Assembly (NCBI RefSeq): GCF_004362515.1
Contig: NZ_SNXU01000001.1
Coordinates: forward strand, 1,178,001-1,242,000
DNA from: Actinokineospora alba
Lineage (GTDB): Bacteria > Actinomycetota > Actinomycetes > Mycobacteriales > Pseudonocardiaceae
Reading direction: 5' to 3'
DNA: 64,000 nucleotides
Shown: positions 7,585 through 16,401 of the stretch, in pieces
Position numbering within the stretch: the stretch's first letter is position 1
Layout of the letters: each line of letters starts with the position of its first letter
Translations under genes and position numbers: made by a program
Notes under the pieces: model-generated
Seen by the model: only the letters and a program-made list of their open reading frames with translations
Told to the model about the DNA's origin: nothing
Database searches by the model: none

Positions 7585-9699
7585 TCACCCGACCCGAGAA
7601 CGAGTCCGCCACAGCACCAACACGAAGTACGGCGTCCCGATCAACGCGATGACCAGCCCGGCAGGCACCTGCGCGGGTGCGATCACCGTGCGCCCCAACG
7701 TATCCGCGACGCTGACCAACCCTGCACCCAGCACCGCGGCCACCGGGATCACCCGACCATGCCGCCCACCGACGAGCGACCGGGCCAGGTGCGGCGCGAC
7801 CAGGCCGACGAACCCGACCACCCCGATCGCCGACACCGCGGTCGCGGCCAGCACGCCTGCCGCGGCAAGGAGCAGCAACCGCGAGCGGTCGACCCGAAGA
7901 CCGAGCACCCGAGGGGTGTCGTCATCGAGGGCGTGCAGATCGAGTTCCCGATGCCGGGACCACAGCAGAGGAGTCAGCACGGCCAACGCCATGGCGATGG
8001 GAATGAGCTGTTCCAGCGTGCGCCCGTAGGTCGAGCCCGACAGCCAGGTCAGGGCCTTCGCGGTGTTCCACGGATCGGAGGTGACCAGTAGGAGCGTGAT
8101 CACGGCCATCCCACCCGACCAGGTCGCGATGCCGATGATCACCAACCGGTCCGAGTCCAGGCCCGATCGCCACGCCAGGCCGTAGACCAGCGCGAACGCG
8201 GCCGCGGCGCCGAGTCCCGCTGCACCCGCGATGTGCCAGGCGCCCGCCATCGGCACGGCGGTGATCAGCGTGACGGCGCCGATGCCCGCGCCCGCGGTGA
8301 TCCCGAGCAGGCCGGGTTCGGCAAGTGGGTTGCGGCTGACGGACTGCACGGCGCAGCCGGCGATCGCCAGCGCGGCTCCGGCGGTGAGGGCGGCGGCAAC
8401 CCGGGCGAGTCGCTGGTCCAGCACGAAGGTCAGGGCCGGTCCGGTGCGGCCGGAAAGCCAGTTCGCGAGGTCGCCGAGCAGAACCAGGCGGTCGCCGAGC
8501 ATGAGTCCGAGGAGAGGGGTGACAGCCAGCAGCACCGCGAGCACGACCCCGGTCACGATGAGCCTGCGCCGCGATCCGGCGACGGCCACCCGGCCCGTGG
8601 GCGCGCTCGGTGCCGGGCCGCTTGACCGGCCGCGGCGGGCGAGCCAGACCAGGACGGCGGCGCCAAGGATCGTGGTGACCACGCCGGTCGGGACGCGCAG
8701 GGCCTCGGCCGAGCCCATGGCGGCCCGCAGGGCGACGTCCGCGCCGAGCACCAGGACGACGCCGACCAGGCCGGACAGGGGCAGCGTGATCCGGTGCCCG
8801 CCGATCCTGGGGGCGAGCAGGCGGGTGATCACGGGCGCGCACAGGCCGACGAAGCCGACCGGGCCCGCCACCGTCACGGCGGCGGCGGTGAGGGCGACGG
8901 TGAGCAGGACCGCGCCGATCCTGGTGCGGCGGACCCGCAGGCCGAACACGGTGGCGGTGTCGTCGCCGAGGGCGAGGACGTCGAGGGAGGGGCCCATCGC
9001 GATCAGGGCCACGAGGGCGACCAGCACGACCGGGGTCATCTGCTGGGTCGCCACGAGATCGCTGACCGTCAGCGATCCGCTTCCCCAGGCGAACAGGCCG
9101 GTTGTCTCCTGTTCGAACAGCAACAGCAGCAAGATCGTCGCGGAATGGAGGGTGAGAGCGATTGCCGAGCCGACAAGCACCAGGCGGGGACTAGCCGTTC
9201 CGCCGCCGGACATCCCGAGCACGGCGGCGGCCGCGGCGAGGCCGCCGAGGAAGGCGACCGCGCCGGCGGGGACGGTCGGCAGGGCGATGCCCGTCACCGC
9301 GGCCGCCACCACGGCCAGGTGGGCGCCCGCGTTGACCGCGAGGGTGTCCGGTGACGCCAGCGGGTTACGGGCGACCGACTGCATGCCCGCGCCCGCCACG
9401 CCCAGGGCGAGCCCGACCAGCAGCGCCGTCAGCAGCCGTGGGATCCGCGACCCTTCCAGCACCGCCAGGGTCGCCGGGTCTCCTTGGCCGACAACGGCTT
9501 TGAGCACGTCGAACACATCAACCGAGGAGGTGCCCTGGGTGAGGTGAACGGCCGCGAGCACCACGATCGCCGCCAGTGTTCCGACCGTCACCACGCCGGC
9601 GCGGGTGCTGTTTGTCCGCCGCACCAAGGGACTCGGTGGCTCGACACCAGCCGCGGGCTGGCCGGCGGCGCGGACTGGACGAGCGTGATCGGTCGGCAT
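7585..9699 (-). CDS. Siderophore ABC transporter, fused double permease
   Basis: A 704-residue protein made of two FecCD/BtuC-type permease domains in tandem (about 30-345 and 360-704), each with several membrane segments. The duplicated signature is visible as GAGMQSVARNPLASPDTL in the first half and GCAVQSVSRNPLAEPGLL in the second; GPVGFVGLCAPVITR and GVVGFVGLVAPHLAR are the paired coupling-helix regions. Other importers use two separate subunits; this fusion resembles FhuB. Its ATG overlaps the stop of the binding-protein gene by one base (TGATG). It imports an iron-siderophore complex across the membrane. Confidence 0.92.
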   Translation of the reverse strand: MPTDHARPVRAAGQPAAGVEPPSPLVRRTNSTRAGVVTVGTLAAIVVLAAVHLTQGTSSVDVFDVLKAVVGQGDPATLAVLEGSRIPRLLTALLVGLALGVAGAGMQSVARNPLASPDTLAVNAGAHLAVVAAAVTGIALPTVPAGAVAFLGGLAAAAAVLGMSGGGTASPRLVLVGSAIALTLHSATILLLLLFEQETTGLFAWGSGSLTVSDLVATQQMTPVVLVALVALIAMGPSLDVLALGDDTATVFGLRVRRTRIGAVLLTVALTAAAVTVAGPVGFVGLCAPVITRLLAPRIGGHRITLPLSGLVGVVLVLGADVALRAAMGSAEALRVPTGVVTTILGAAVLVWLARRGRSSGPAPSAPTGRVAVAGSRRRLIVTGVVLAVLLAVTPLLGLMLGDRLVLLGDLANWLSGRTGPALTFVLDQRLARVAAALTAGAALAIAGCAVQSVSRNPLAEPGLLGITAGAGIGAVTLITAVPMAGAWHIAGAAGLGAAAAFALVYGLAWRSGLDSDRLVIIGIATWSGGMAVITLLLVTSDPWNTAKALTWLSGSTYGRTLEQLIPIAMALAVLTPLLWSRHRELDLHALDDDTPRVLGLRVDRSRLLLLAAAGVLAATAVSAIGVVGFVGLVAPHLARSLVGGRHGRVIPVAAVLGAGLVSVADTLGRTVIAPAQVPAGLVIALIGTPYFVLVLWRTRSRVG

Positions 9700-10655
9700 C
9701 AGGCGGTGGCGGCCTTGACGACCTGCTCGGCGATGGCGACGACCGACTTCGGTCCGCCGAAGGTCCAGGTGCCCGCGGCGAGCTTGGTGACCTTCTTCGA
9801 CACCACGAACGGGAGCCGCTGCCACACCGGGTTCGCCGCGAGGCCGTCGGTGAACACGTCTTCGCCGGAAGCACTGTAAAGGAGGATTGTCTTTGGATCG
9901 GTGATCGAACTCAGGCCCTCGACGTCGGTCTGGCCCAGGCCCCACTGCGGGTCGACCTTGCCGGTGTAGGCGTTCTTCAGGCCCACGCTCTCGGCGATGT
10001 CGGAGACGAGCGAGCCCTTGCCGAAGGGGCGGAGGTTGATCGTGCTGCCTTCCTTCCAGCCGTCGGCCATCAGGAACGGGGTGCCCGTCGCGCCCTTGGT
10101 CTCGACGGCCTTACGGCTCTCGGCGAGCTTGGCGTCCATGTCGGCGAGGATCTTGTCGGCCTCGGTGGTCTTGCCGAGGGTGGCGGCGATGAGCTTGAAG
10201 TCCTCGCGCAGGCGGTCGACGTTGCGGGTGGCGTCGGTGCTCTTGGTGACCACGACGGGGGCGTACTTCTCCAGCCGCGGCACCAGGGTGGAGTCCCGCT
10301 CCTCGGCCATGATGATCACGTCCGGGGCGAGGCCGGCGATCGCGTCCTCACTGGGCTCCTGGCGCTTGCCGACGTCCTTGACGGTGCTGTCGAGGGTGGC
10401 GGCGGTGTCCCAGGTCCGGTAGCCATCGGGGTCGGCGACGCCCGCGGGCATCACGCCGAGGGAGGCGACCATCTCCGCCTCGCCCCACTCCAGCACGACG
10501 ACCTTCTTGGCCGCGGACTTCAGGGTGACCTGCTTGCCGCGGGCGTCGGTGACCGTGACCGGCGCGTCGGCGTTCACGGTCACTGTCGCGGGGGTTTCGG
10601 TTGTGCCGCAGGCGGAAAGGAGGATCGCGGCGGCGATCAGGGGCAGTGCGCGCAT
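9699..10655 (-). CDS. Iron-siderophore binding lipoprotein
   Basis: A 318-residue periplasmic-binding-type protein. The lipobox LSAC places the lipidated cysteine at C16 after a short signal sequence. The TroA/FecB-like fold is suggested by VTVTDARGKQVTL, VVVLEWGEAEMVASLG and LAPDVIIMAEE. It is the second gene of the three-gene importer and delivers ferri-siderophore to the fused permease. The exact siderophore class is not clear from sequence. Confidence 0.9.
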   Translation of the reverse strand: MRALPLIAAAILLSACGTTETPATVTVNADAPVTVTDARGKQVTLKSAAKKVVVLEWGEAEMVASLGVMPAGVADPDGYRTWDTAATLDSTVKDVGKRQEPSEDAIAGLAPDVIIMAEERDSTLVPRLEKYAPVVVTKSTDATRNVDRLREDFKLIAATLGKTTEADKILADMDAKLAESRKAVETKGATGTPFLMADGWKEGSTINLRPFGKGSLVSDIAESVGLKNAYTGKVDPQWGLGQTDVEGLSSITDPKTILLYSASGEDVFTDGLAANPVWQRLPFVVSKKVTKLAAGTWTFGGPKSVVAIAEQVVKAATA

Positions 10656-10685
10656 GTGCTCGGCTTTCTATCGGGGAGGGGGAAG

Positions 10686-11504
<819 letters not shown>

Positions 11505-11523
11505 GGAGGTTAGGCTAACCTAA
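11505..11523. promoter_or_regulatory. Iron box (DtxR/IdeR/DmdR operator)
   Basis: GGAGGTTAGGCTAACCTAA matches 17 of 19 positions of the classical iron box, with the core GGTTAGGCTAACC intact. It directly abuts the start codon of the ATP-binding gene, covering its leader. A DtxR-family repressor bound with Fe2+ would silence the importer. Confidence 0.9.
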
Positions 11524-11572
11524 ATCGGAACCCAGTCGACGTGGTCTGCACCACGCCTACCAGCGTTGATCA

Positions 11573-12649
11573 CTAAGCGTCGAAGTCGACCGTCACCGAA
11601 TCCGTCACCGGCAGGCCCTGGCAGGTGAGGACGAAGCCCGCGTCGAGTTCGTGCTGTTCGAGGGCGTAGTTGCGGCGCATCTCGACCTCGCCGACGACGA
11701 CCTTCGCTCGGCACGTCCCGCACACGCCGCCCTTGCAGGCGAACGGGAGGTCGGCGCGGACCCGCTGCGCGGCGTCGAGGATCGGCTCGTCGTACGGGAG
11801 CGCGAGGGTGGTCTCGCGGCCGTCGAGCAGGATCGTGACGGCGGACGTGGGTCCATCGACTCGACGGTCCTCGGCGCGCTTGGGCTCGGGCGGCGGTTCG
11901 TCCACATAGAACAGTTCGCGGTGGATCTTGGTGCCCGGAACACCACGCTCGGTCAGGACCGCATAGGCGTCCTGGACCAGGCCGAACGGGCCGCAGAGCC
12001 ACCAGTGGTCGATGTCCGTCGCGGGCACGACCTGGTCGCACAGCGCGGCGAAGCGCTCGGCGTCGAGGCGGCCGGAGAACAGCTCGACGTCGCCCGGCTC
12101 GCGGGACAGGACGTGCACGAGCTGCAACCTGGTCGGGTAGCGGTCTTTCAGGTCGGCGAGTTCCTCGGCGAACATGACCGTGTCGGAGCGGCGGTTGCCG
12201 TAGAGGAGGGTGACGCGGTTGCCCGGCTCGGCCAGGACCGTGCCGACGATCGAGATGACCGGCGTGATGCCCGAACCGGCGGCGACGAAGGCGTGATGGC
12301 TCGGGGTGGTCAGGTCGGGGGTGAAGTTTCCTTGCGGGGCAAGGACTTCGAGGGTGTCACCGGGCGCGAGGTCGTCGACCAGCTTGCTGGAGAACAACCC
12401 GCCCTCGACGCGCCGCACCCCGATGCGGGGGGCGTCGCCAACCGGCGCGCAGATCGAGTACGACCGGCGTTCCTCGCGGCCTTCGACGTCCTGCCGCAGC
12501 GTGAGGTACTGGCCCGCGCGGAAGGCGAACTCGTCGGCCAGACCTTCGGGCACGTCGAAGGTGACCGCGACGGCGTCGTCACAGAGCCGGTCCACGCGCT
12601 TCACGGGAAGCGAGTGGAAGGTCGACCGGCGGGTCATTGCGGCGGTCAA
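11573..12649 (-). CDS. paaE: Phenylacetyl-CoA epoxidase reductase subunit
   Basis: A 358-residue flavin/ferredoxin reductase that passes electrons from NADPH to the PaaA di-iron centre. The FAD motif RSYSICAP and the NAD-binding AAGSGITPVISI precede a C-terminal plant-type ferredoxin domain with ligands C305, C310, C313 and C343. A TTG start at 12649 follows AAGGAG by 6 bases and adjoins the paaD stop (TAGTTG); ATG at 12637 is the alternative but lacks a good site. It is the last gene of the paaABCDE operon. Confidence 0.94.
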   Translation of the reverse strand: MTAAMTRRSTFHSLPVKRVDRLCDDAVAVTFDVPEGLADEFAFRAGQYLTLRQDVEGREERRSYSICAPVGDAPRIGVRRVEGGLFSSKLVDDLAPGDTLEVLAPQGNFTPDLTTPSHHAFVAAGSGITPVISIVGTVLAEPGNRVTLLYGNRRSDTVMFAEELADLKDRYPTRLQLVHVLSREPGDVELFSGRLDAERFAALCDQVVPATDIDHWWLCGPFGLVQDAYAVLTERGVPGTKIHRELFYVDEPPPEPKRAEDRRVDGPTSAVTILLDGRETTLALPYDEPILDAAQRVRADLPFACKGGVCGTCRAKVVVGEVEMRRNYALEQHELDAGFVLTCQGLPVTDSVTVDFDA

Positions 12650-13138
12650 CTAGATCTCCTTGATCTGTTCGAACGGCTCGCGGCAGTCTTCGCAGCGGCG
12701 CAGGGCTTTGCATGCGGTGGAGCCGAAGCGGGACAGTTCGGTGGTGCGCGCGGAGCCGCAGTGAGGGCAGCTCACGCGGCGCTTCGGGGGTTCGAGGGTG
12801 AGCGGGATCGGGCCCACGGCCCGCGGTCCGATGCGGGACGGCGGGGCGATGCCGTGCTCGGTGAGCTTGCGCAGGCCGTCGTCGCTGATCCAGTCGGTGG
12901 TCCACGCGGGGTGCAGGACGGTGCGGATCTCGACGTCGCGGTAGCCCGCGTCGGTCAGCTTCTCGTGCAGGTCCGACCGCATCTCGTCGAGCGCGGGGCA
13001 GCCGGAGTACGTCGGTGTGATCGTCACGACCACGCGGTCGCCGACCTCGCTGACCTCGCGCAGCACGCCGAGGTCGGCCAGGGTGAGCACTGGGAGCTCG
13101 GGGTCGAGCACCTGCTCGGCGACCTGACGCGCGCTCAC
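12650..13138 (-). CDS. paaD: Phenylacetate degradation protein PaaD
   Basis: A 162-residue protein with an N-terminal DUF59/MIP18-type domain (VLDPELPVLTLADLGVLR) and a C-terminal zinc-ribbon-like set of cysteines (C124, C127, C143, C149 and C152). It is needed for maturation of the epoxidase, probably for Fe-S cluster insertion into PaaE. The GTG start overlaps the paaC stop by 4 bases (GTGA). Confidence 0.93.
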   Translation of the reverse strand: MSARQVAEQVLDPELPVLTLADLGVLREVSEVGDRVVVTITPTYSGCPALDEMRSDLHEKLTDAGYRDVEIRTVLHPAWTTDWISDDGLRKLTEHGIAPPSRIGPRAVGPIPLTLEPPKRRVSCPHCGSARTTELSRFGSTACKALRRCEDCREPFEQIKEI

Positions 13139-14016
13139 CACACGCCTCCCGGCAGGGCCCGCGCGACCACCTGCATCTCGGCCAGCAACGGCGCCATGGC
13201 CTCGGTGTGCACGCCGCCTCGACCGCCGGCGGGGACGCTCTGGACGTCGGGACGCGTCAGGCCCGCGGCACCCAGGACGGTGTCGAGCACGCTGTCCACT
13301 TCGGACTTGAGCTCGGTCGGGTCGACGGCGACGCCCGCTTCGGCCAGGCGGTGCTCGATGGGGTGCGCGGTGAACAGTTCGTCGAGGTGCGGCCAGACCA
13401 CGGCGAGGCCGGCGACCATGCGCTCGCGGGAGTAGTCGGTGCCGCCCGCGAGCCGCAGCACCCACTGGGCGGCGTGGTCGCGGTGGTAGGTCAGCTCCTT
13501 GACGCCCTTCGCGGCGACCGCGGCCAGCACCGGGTCGGCCGAGCCGGTCAGCCGGTGCAGCAGCGCGAGGCGCCACGCGGAGAAGACGAGCAGGCGGGCG
13601 ATCGTGGTCGCGAAGTCGCCACCGGGGCCGGGGCCGCAGTCGATCTCGGCAAGGTGCACGTTGCGGAACTCGGCCGGGTCGCGCAGGTACGCCAGCGCGT
13701 CCTCGTCGGTCCCCTGGATCTCACCCGCCCGGGAGAGCAGCATGCGGGCTTGGCCGAGGAGGTCGAGCGCGATGTTCGCCAGCGCGACGTCCTCTTCCAG
13801 CTCGGGCGCCTTGGCGCACCACTCGGCGAGCCGCTGGGCGTAGATCAGGGCGTCGTCGCCGAGCATGAGGCAGTAGGCGGCGAGGTCGTCACGGTCCACA
13901 GTGGACGGGATGGCGCGGTCCACACCGGACAGCGCGTCGGTGAAGCCGGTGCCGAAGGCCCAGTGCTTCTCCTCGTGGCCCTCGACGAGGGACTCGTAAG
14001 CGTTGTCGAAGCTCAT
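13135..14016 (-). CDS. paaC: Phenylacetyl-CoA epoxidase structural subunit PaaC
   Basis: A 293-residue ferritin-like helical protein that forms the structural partner of PaaA. LGDDALIYAQRLAEWC, ANIALDLLGQARMLL and KELTYHRDHAAQWVLRL are typical of the family. It overlaps paaB upstream and paaD downstream by 4 bases each, so subunits are made from one coupled transcript. Confidence 0.94.
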   Translation of the reverse strand: MSFDNAYESLVEGHEEKHWAFGTGFTDALSGVDRAIPSTVDRDDLAAYCLMLGDDALIYAQRLAEWCAKAPELEEDVALANIALDLLGQARMLLSRAGEIQGTDEDALAYLRDPAEFRNVHLAEIDCGPGPGGDFATTIARLLVFSAWRLALLHRLTGSADPVLAAVAAKGVKELTYHRDHAAQWVLRLAGGTDYSRERMVAGLAVVWPHLDELFTAHPIEHRLAEAGVAVDPTELKSEVDSVLDTVLGAAGLTRPDVQSVPAGGRGGVHTEAMAPLLAEMQVVARALPGGVW

Positions 14017-14306
14017 AGGTGCGGCACATCCTCGGGGATGGCGTAGAACGTCGGGTGCCGGTAGACCTTGTCGCCCGCGGGGGCGAAGAACGGGTCCTTC
14101 TCATCCGGGCTGGACGCGGTGATGGCGTCGGCCTTGACGACCCAGATGCTCACACCCTCGTTGCGACGCGTGTAGAGATCGCGCGCGTTGCGCAGCGCCA
14201 TCTCGTCGTCGGGGGCGTGCAGGGAGCCGACGTGCACGTGGTTCAGCCCGCGCTTGCCGCGAACGAAAACCTCGTAGAGAGGCCAAGACGACCTGGGCTG
14301 AGTCAT
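14013..14306 (-). CDS. paaB: Phenylacetyl-CoA epoxidase subunit PaaB
   Basis: A 97-residue small subunit that bridges PaaAC dimers. The family segment WPLYEVFVRGKRGLNHVHVG and the C-terminal YRHPTFYAIPEDV are present. The ATG at 14306 is preceded by GGAGCAGGT and overlaps the paaA stop (ATGA). Confidence 0.94.
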   Translation of the reverse strand: MTQPRSSWPLYEVFVRGKRGLNHVHVGSLHAPDDEMALRNARDLYTRRNEGVSIWVVKADAITASSPDEKDPFFAPAGDKVYRHPTFYAIPEDVPHL

Positions 14307-15226
14307 GCCACCTGCTCCTTCTTCGCCGCGTACGCCGCAGCGGCTTCCCGAACCCACGCGCCGTCTTCGTGCGCCTTGCGGCGGTTCTCGATCCGCTCGG
14401 CGTTGCACGGGCCGTTGCCCTTGACGACCTGCCAGAACTCGTCCCAGTCGATCTCACCGAAGTCGTGGTGGCCGCGCTCGGCGTTCCAGGCGATCTTGGA
14501 GTCCGGCAGGGTGACGCCGAGCTTCTCGGCCTGCGGCACGGACATGTCGACGAAGCGCTGACGCAGCTCGTCGTTGGTGTGCCGCTTGATGCGCCAGACC
14601 ATGGACTGCTCGGTGTTGGACGACTCGGCGTCCGGCGGCCCGAACATCATCAGGGAAGGCCACCACCAGCGGTTGACGGCGTCCTGGACCATCGCCTTCT
14701 GCGCGTCGGTGCCGCGCATCATCGTCATGAGGAGTTCGTAGCCCTGGCGCTGATGGAAGGACTCTTCCTTGCAGACGCGGATCATGGCGCGGGCGTACGG
14801 GCCGTACGAGGTGCGGCAGAGCGGCACCTGGTTGCAGATCGCGGCGCCGTCGACGAGCCAGCCGATGACGCCGACGTCGGCGAAGGTCAGCGTGGGGTAG
14901 TTGAAGATCGAGGAGTACTTCTGGCGGCCCTCGATGAGCTTGGTCGTGAGGTCCTCGCGGTCGGCGCCGAGGGTCTCGGTGGCGGCGTAGAGGTAGAGGC
15001 CGTGGCCCGCCTCGTCCTGCACCTTGGCCAGCAGGATCGCCTTGCGCCGCAGGCTGGGGGCGCGGCTGATCCAGTTGCCCTCGGGCTGCATGCCGATGAT
15101 CTCGGAGTGCGCGTGCTGCGCGATCTGCCGGATCAGCGTCTTGCGATAGCCGTCCGGCATCCAGTCGCGCGGCTCGATCCGATGGTCGGCGGCGACGACG
15201 CGCTCGAATTCGCGTTCCAGGTCCAC
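14303..15226 (-). CDS. paaA: Phenylacetyl-CoA epoxidase catalytic subunit
   Basis: A 307-residue di-iron subunit that epoxidises the ring of phenylacetyl-CoA with O2. Metal-site segments are visible as KVQDEAGHGLYLY and CKEESFHQRQGYEL; FGEIDWDEFWQVVKGNGPCN is the conserved C-terminal part. GTG at 15226 is taken as start. It leads the operon; no hydrolase/isomerase genes for later steps of the pathway (paaG, paaZ, paaJ) or paaK are in the window. Direct repeats upstream may be its operator. Confidence 0.95.
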   Translation of the reverse strand: MDLEREFERVVAADHRIEPRDWMPDGYRKTLIRQIAQHAHSEIIGMQPEGNWISRAPSLRRKAILLAKVQDEAGHGLYLYAATETLGADREDLTTKLIEGRQKYSSIFNYPTLTFADVGVIGWLVDGAAICNQVPLCRTSYGPYARAMIRVCKEESFHQRQGYELLMTMMRGTDAQKAMVQDAVNRWWWPSLMMFGPPDAESSNTEQSMVWRIKRHTNDELRQRFVDMSVPQAEKLGVTLPDSKIAWNAERGHHDFGEIDWDEFWQVVKGNGPCNAERIENRRKAHEDGAWVREAAAAYAAKKEQVA

Positions 15227-15232
15227 GGGGTG

Positions 15233-15275
15233 AATGTTACACCTGGAAGCAAATTTTGAAGAGAGGTGTTACACC
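15233..15275. promoter_or_regulatory. Candidate operator of the paa operon
   Basis: GGTGTTACACC at 15265-15275 is an 11-base palindrome, and the 9 bases TGTTACACC recur at 15235-15243, 32 bases away. The pair lies immediately before paaA and overlaps the end of the DUF3592 gene. A TetR- or GntR-type regulator is plausible; none is encoded nearby, and the site does not look like the published PaaR boxes known to me. Confidence 0.4.
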
Positions 15276-16327
15276 GCGAGCTTGCGACGTGCGCGCAGGG
15301 AGCGAAGGTGCAGTGGTCCCGGCTTACGCAGCCACCACACCAGCCCCACTGTCACCGCCCAGACGGCGAAGAGGGTGGTGAAGGCGGGCAGGAAGGTCAG
15401 GGTCGCCCCCCGCCCCGCGACGCGCACCAGGTCGGGTTCGCGCAGGTCGTACTCGACCCGGACGACCTGGCCCTCTTCGAGGGCTTCGGGGTAGAGGACG
15501 CCGACGTTGGGCACGTGCTCGGCGCCGTCGGGGGTCTGGAAGCGGACGAGGGTGCGATGGGTGGTGACATCGACGACCTCGGCGTCGGCCCGGCCGGTGT
15601 GGCTCTCGATGGCGGAGTCCTCGGTGACGGCGGCGATGACGAGGAGGACACCGAGGAGCGTGGTGATGACGGCGATGAAGAGGATGGCGCAGGCGGCGGC
15701 CCGGCGGAGCTTGTAGGGCTGGGGCTTGATGCCGTCACGGTGGGCGTCGGCGGGGCCGGGCAGGTCGCCATCGCCAGGACGATCGGCAGGCGGCGACTCG
15801 GCACCGTCGCCTAGCTTCCCGACTGAGTACGACTCAGCAGACTGGAACTCGGCATCGTCGCCGCGTGTTTCAGCGCTGCCGTGAGGCTCACCATCACCGT
15901 GCCGATCGGCAGGCGGCGGCTCGACACCGTCGCCCACAAGCCCGCCCAAGAGCGACTCGGCGGGCTCGGACTCAGCCTGGGCGCGGCGGGTTTCACCGGG
16001 GTTGGCCGTGATGACGTGATCAGCGGCGGGTTGCGACCCGACAGCAGCACCAGCCAGGTCCGCCAGCTCGGCGATCTCGAACTTCACCTCGTGCGCCTCG
16101 GCAGCCGACCAGGTGTGGCTGATATCCCGCGACATCTCTGCGGCGACAGGCCCACGTGGGTCGGCTTGGGCAGCCGCAAGCGGGTCGGTGGGGGCTTTGA
16201 GCTGGGCGTTCACCGAATCCGCGCCGGTCGGCCGGTGTGGGGTCTGGGCGGGCAGGGGCGTCGCCAGTTCCGGCCCGGTGCCGTCCAAGGCCCGGACGGG
16301 GGCTCCCCGCTCCTCCATCTTTGCCAC
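15269..16327 (-). CDS. DUF3592 membrane protein with long disordered N-terminus
   Basis: A 352-residue protein whose last 140 residues form a DUF3592 unit: a membrane segment (about 213-233), an extracytoplasmic beta-rich part (ATVVDV-like AEVVDVTTHRTLVRFQTPDG) and a second segment (about 310-330). The first 205 residues are acidic, Pro/Ala-rich and probably disordered, with a duplicated stretch around GDGVEPPPADRHGDGE and GDGAESPPADRPGDGD. GTG at 16327 is annotated; ATG at 16318 has better spacing from a GGGGGG run. In mycobacteria a DUF3592 gene (Rv0556) also follows menD. Function unknown. Confidence 0.75.
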   Translation of the reverse strand: MAKMEERGAPVRALDGTGPELATPLPAQTPHRPTGADSVNAQLKAPTDPLAAAQADPRGPVAAEMSRDISHTWSAAEAHEVKFEIAELADLAGAAVGSQPAADHVITANPGETRRAQAESEPAESLLGGLVGDGVEPPPADRHGDGEPHGSAETRGDDAEFQSAESYSVGKLGDGAESPPADRPGDGDLPGPADAHRDGIKPQPYKLRRAAACAILFIAVITTLLGVLLVIAAVTEDSAIESHTGRADAEVVDVTTHRTLVRFQTPDGAEHVPNVGVLYPEALEEGQVVRVEYDLREPDLVRVAGRGATLTFLPAFTTLFAVWAVTVGLVWWLRKPGPLHLRSLRARRKLAV

Positions 16328-16401
16328 CCCCCGAGCCTATCCGCACCGGATTTCGCTGGTCGGCGTTTCCCCACAGACGACGCGTCGTCGCAGGTGAGGC
16401 G

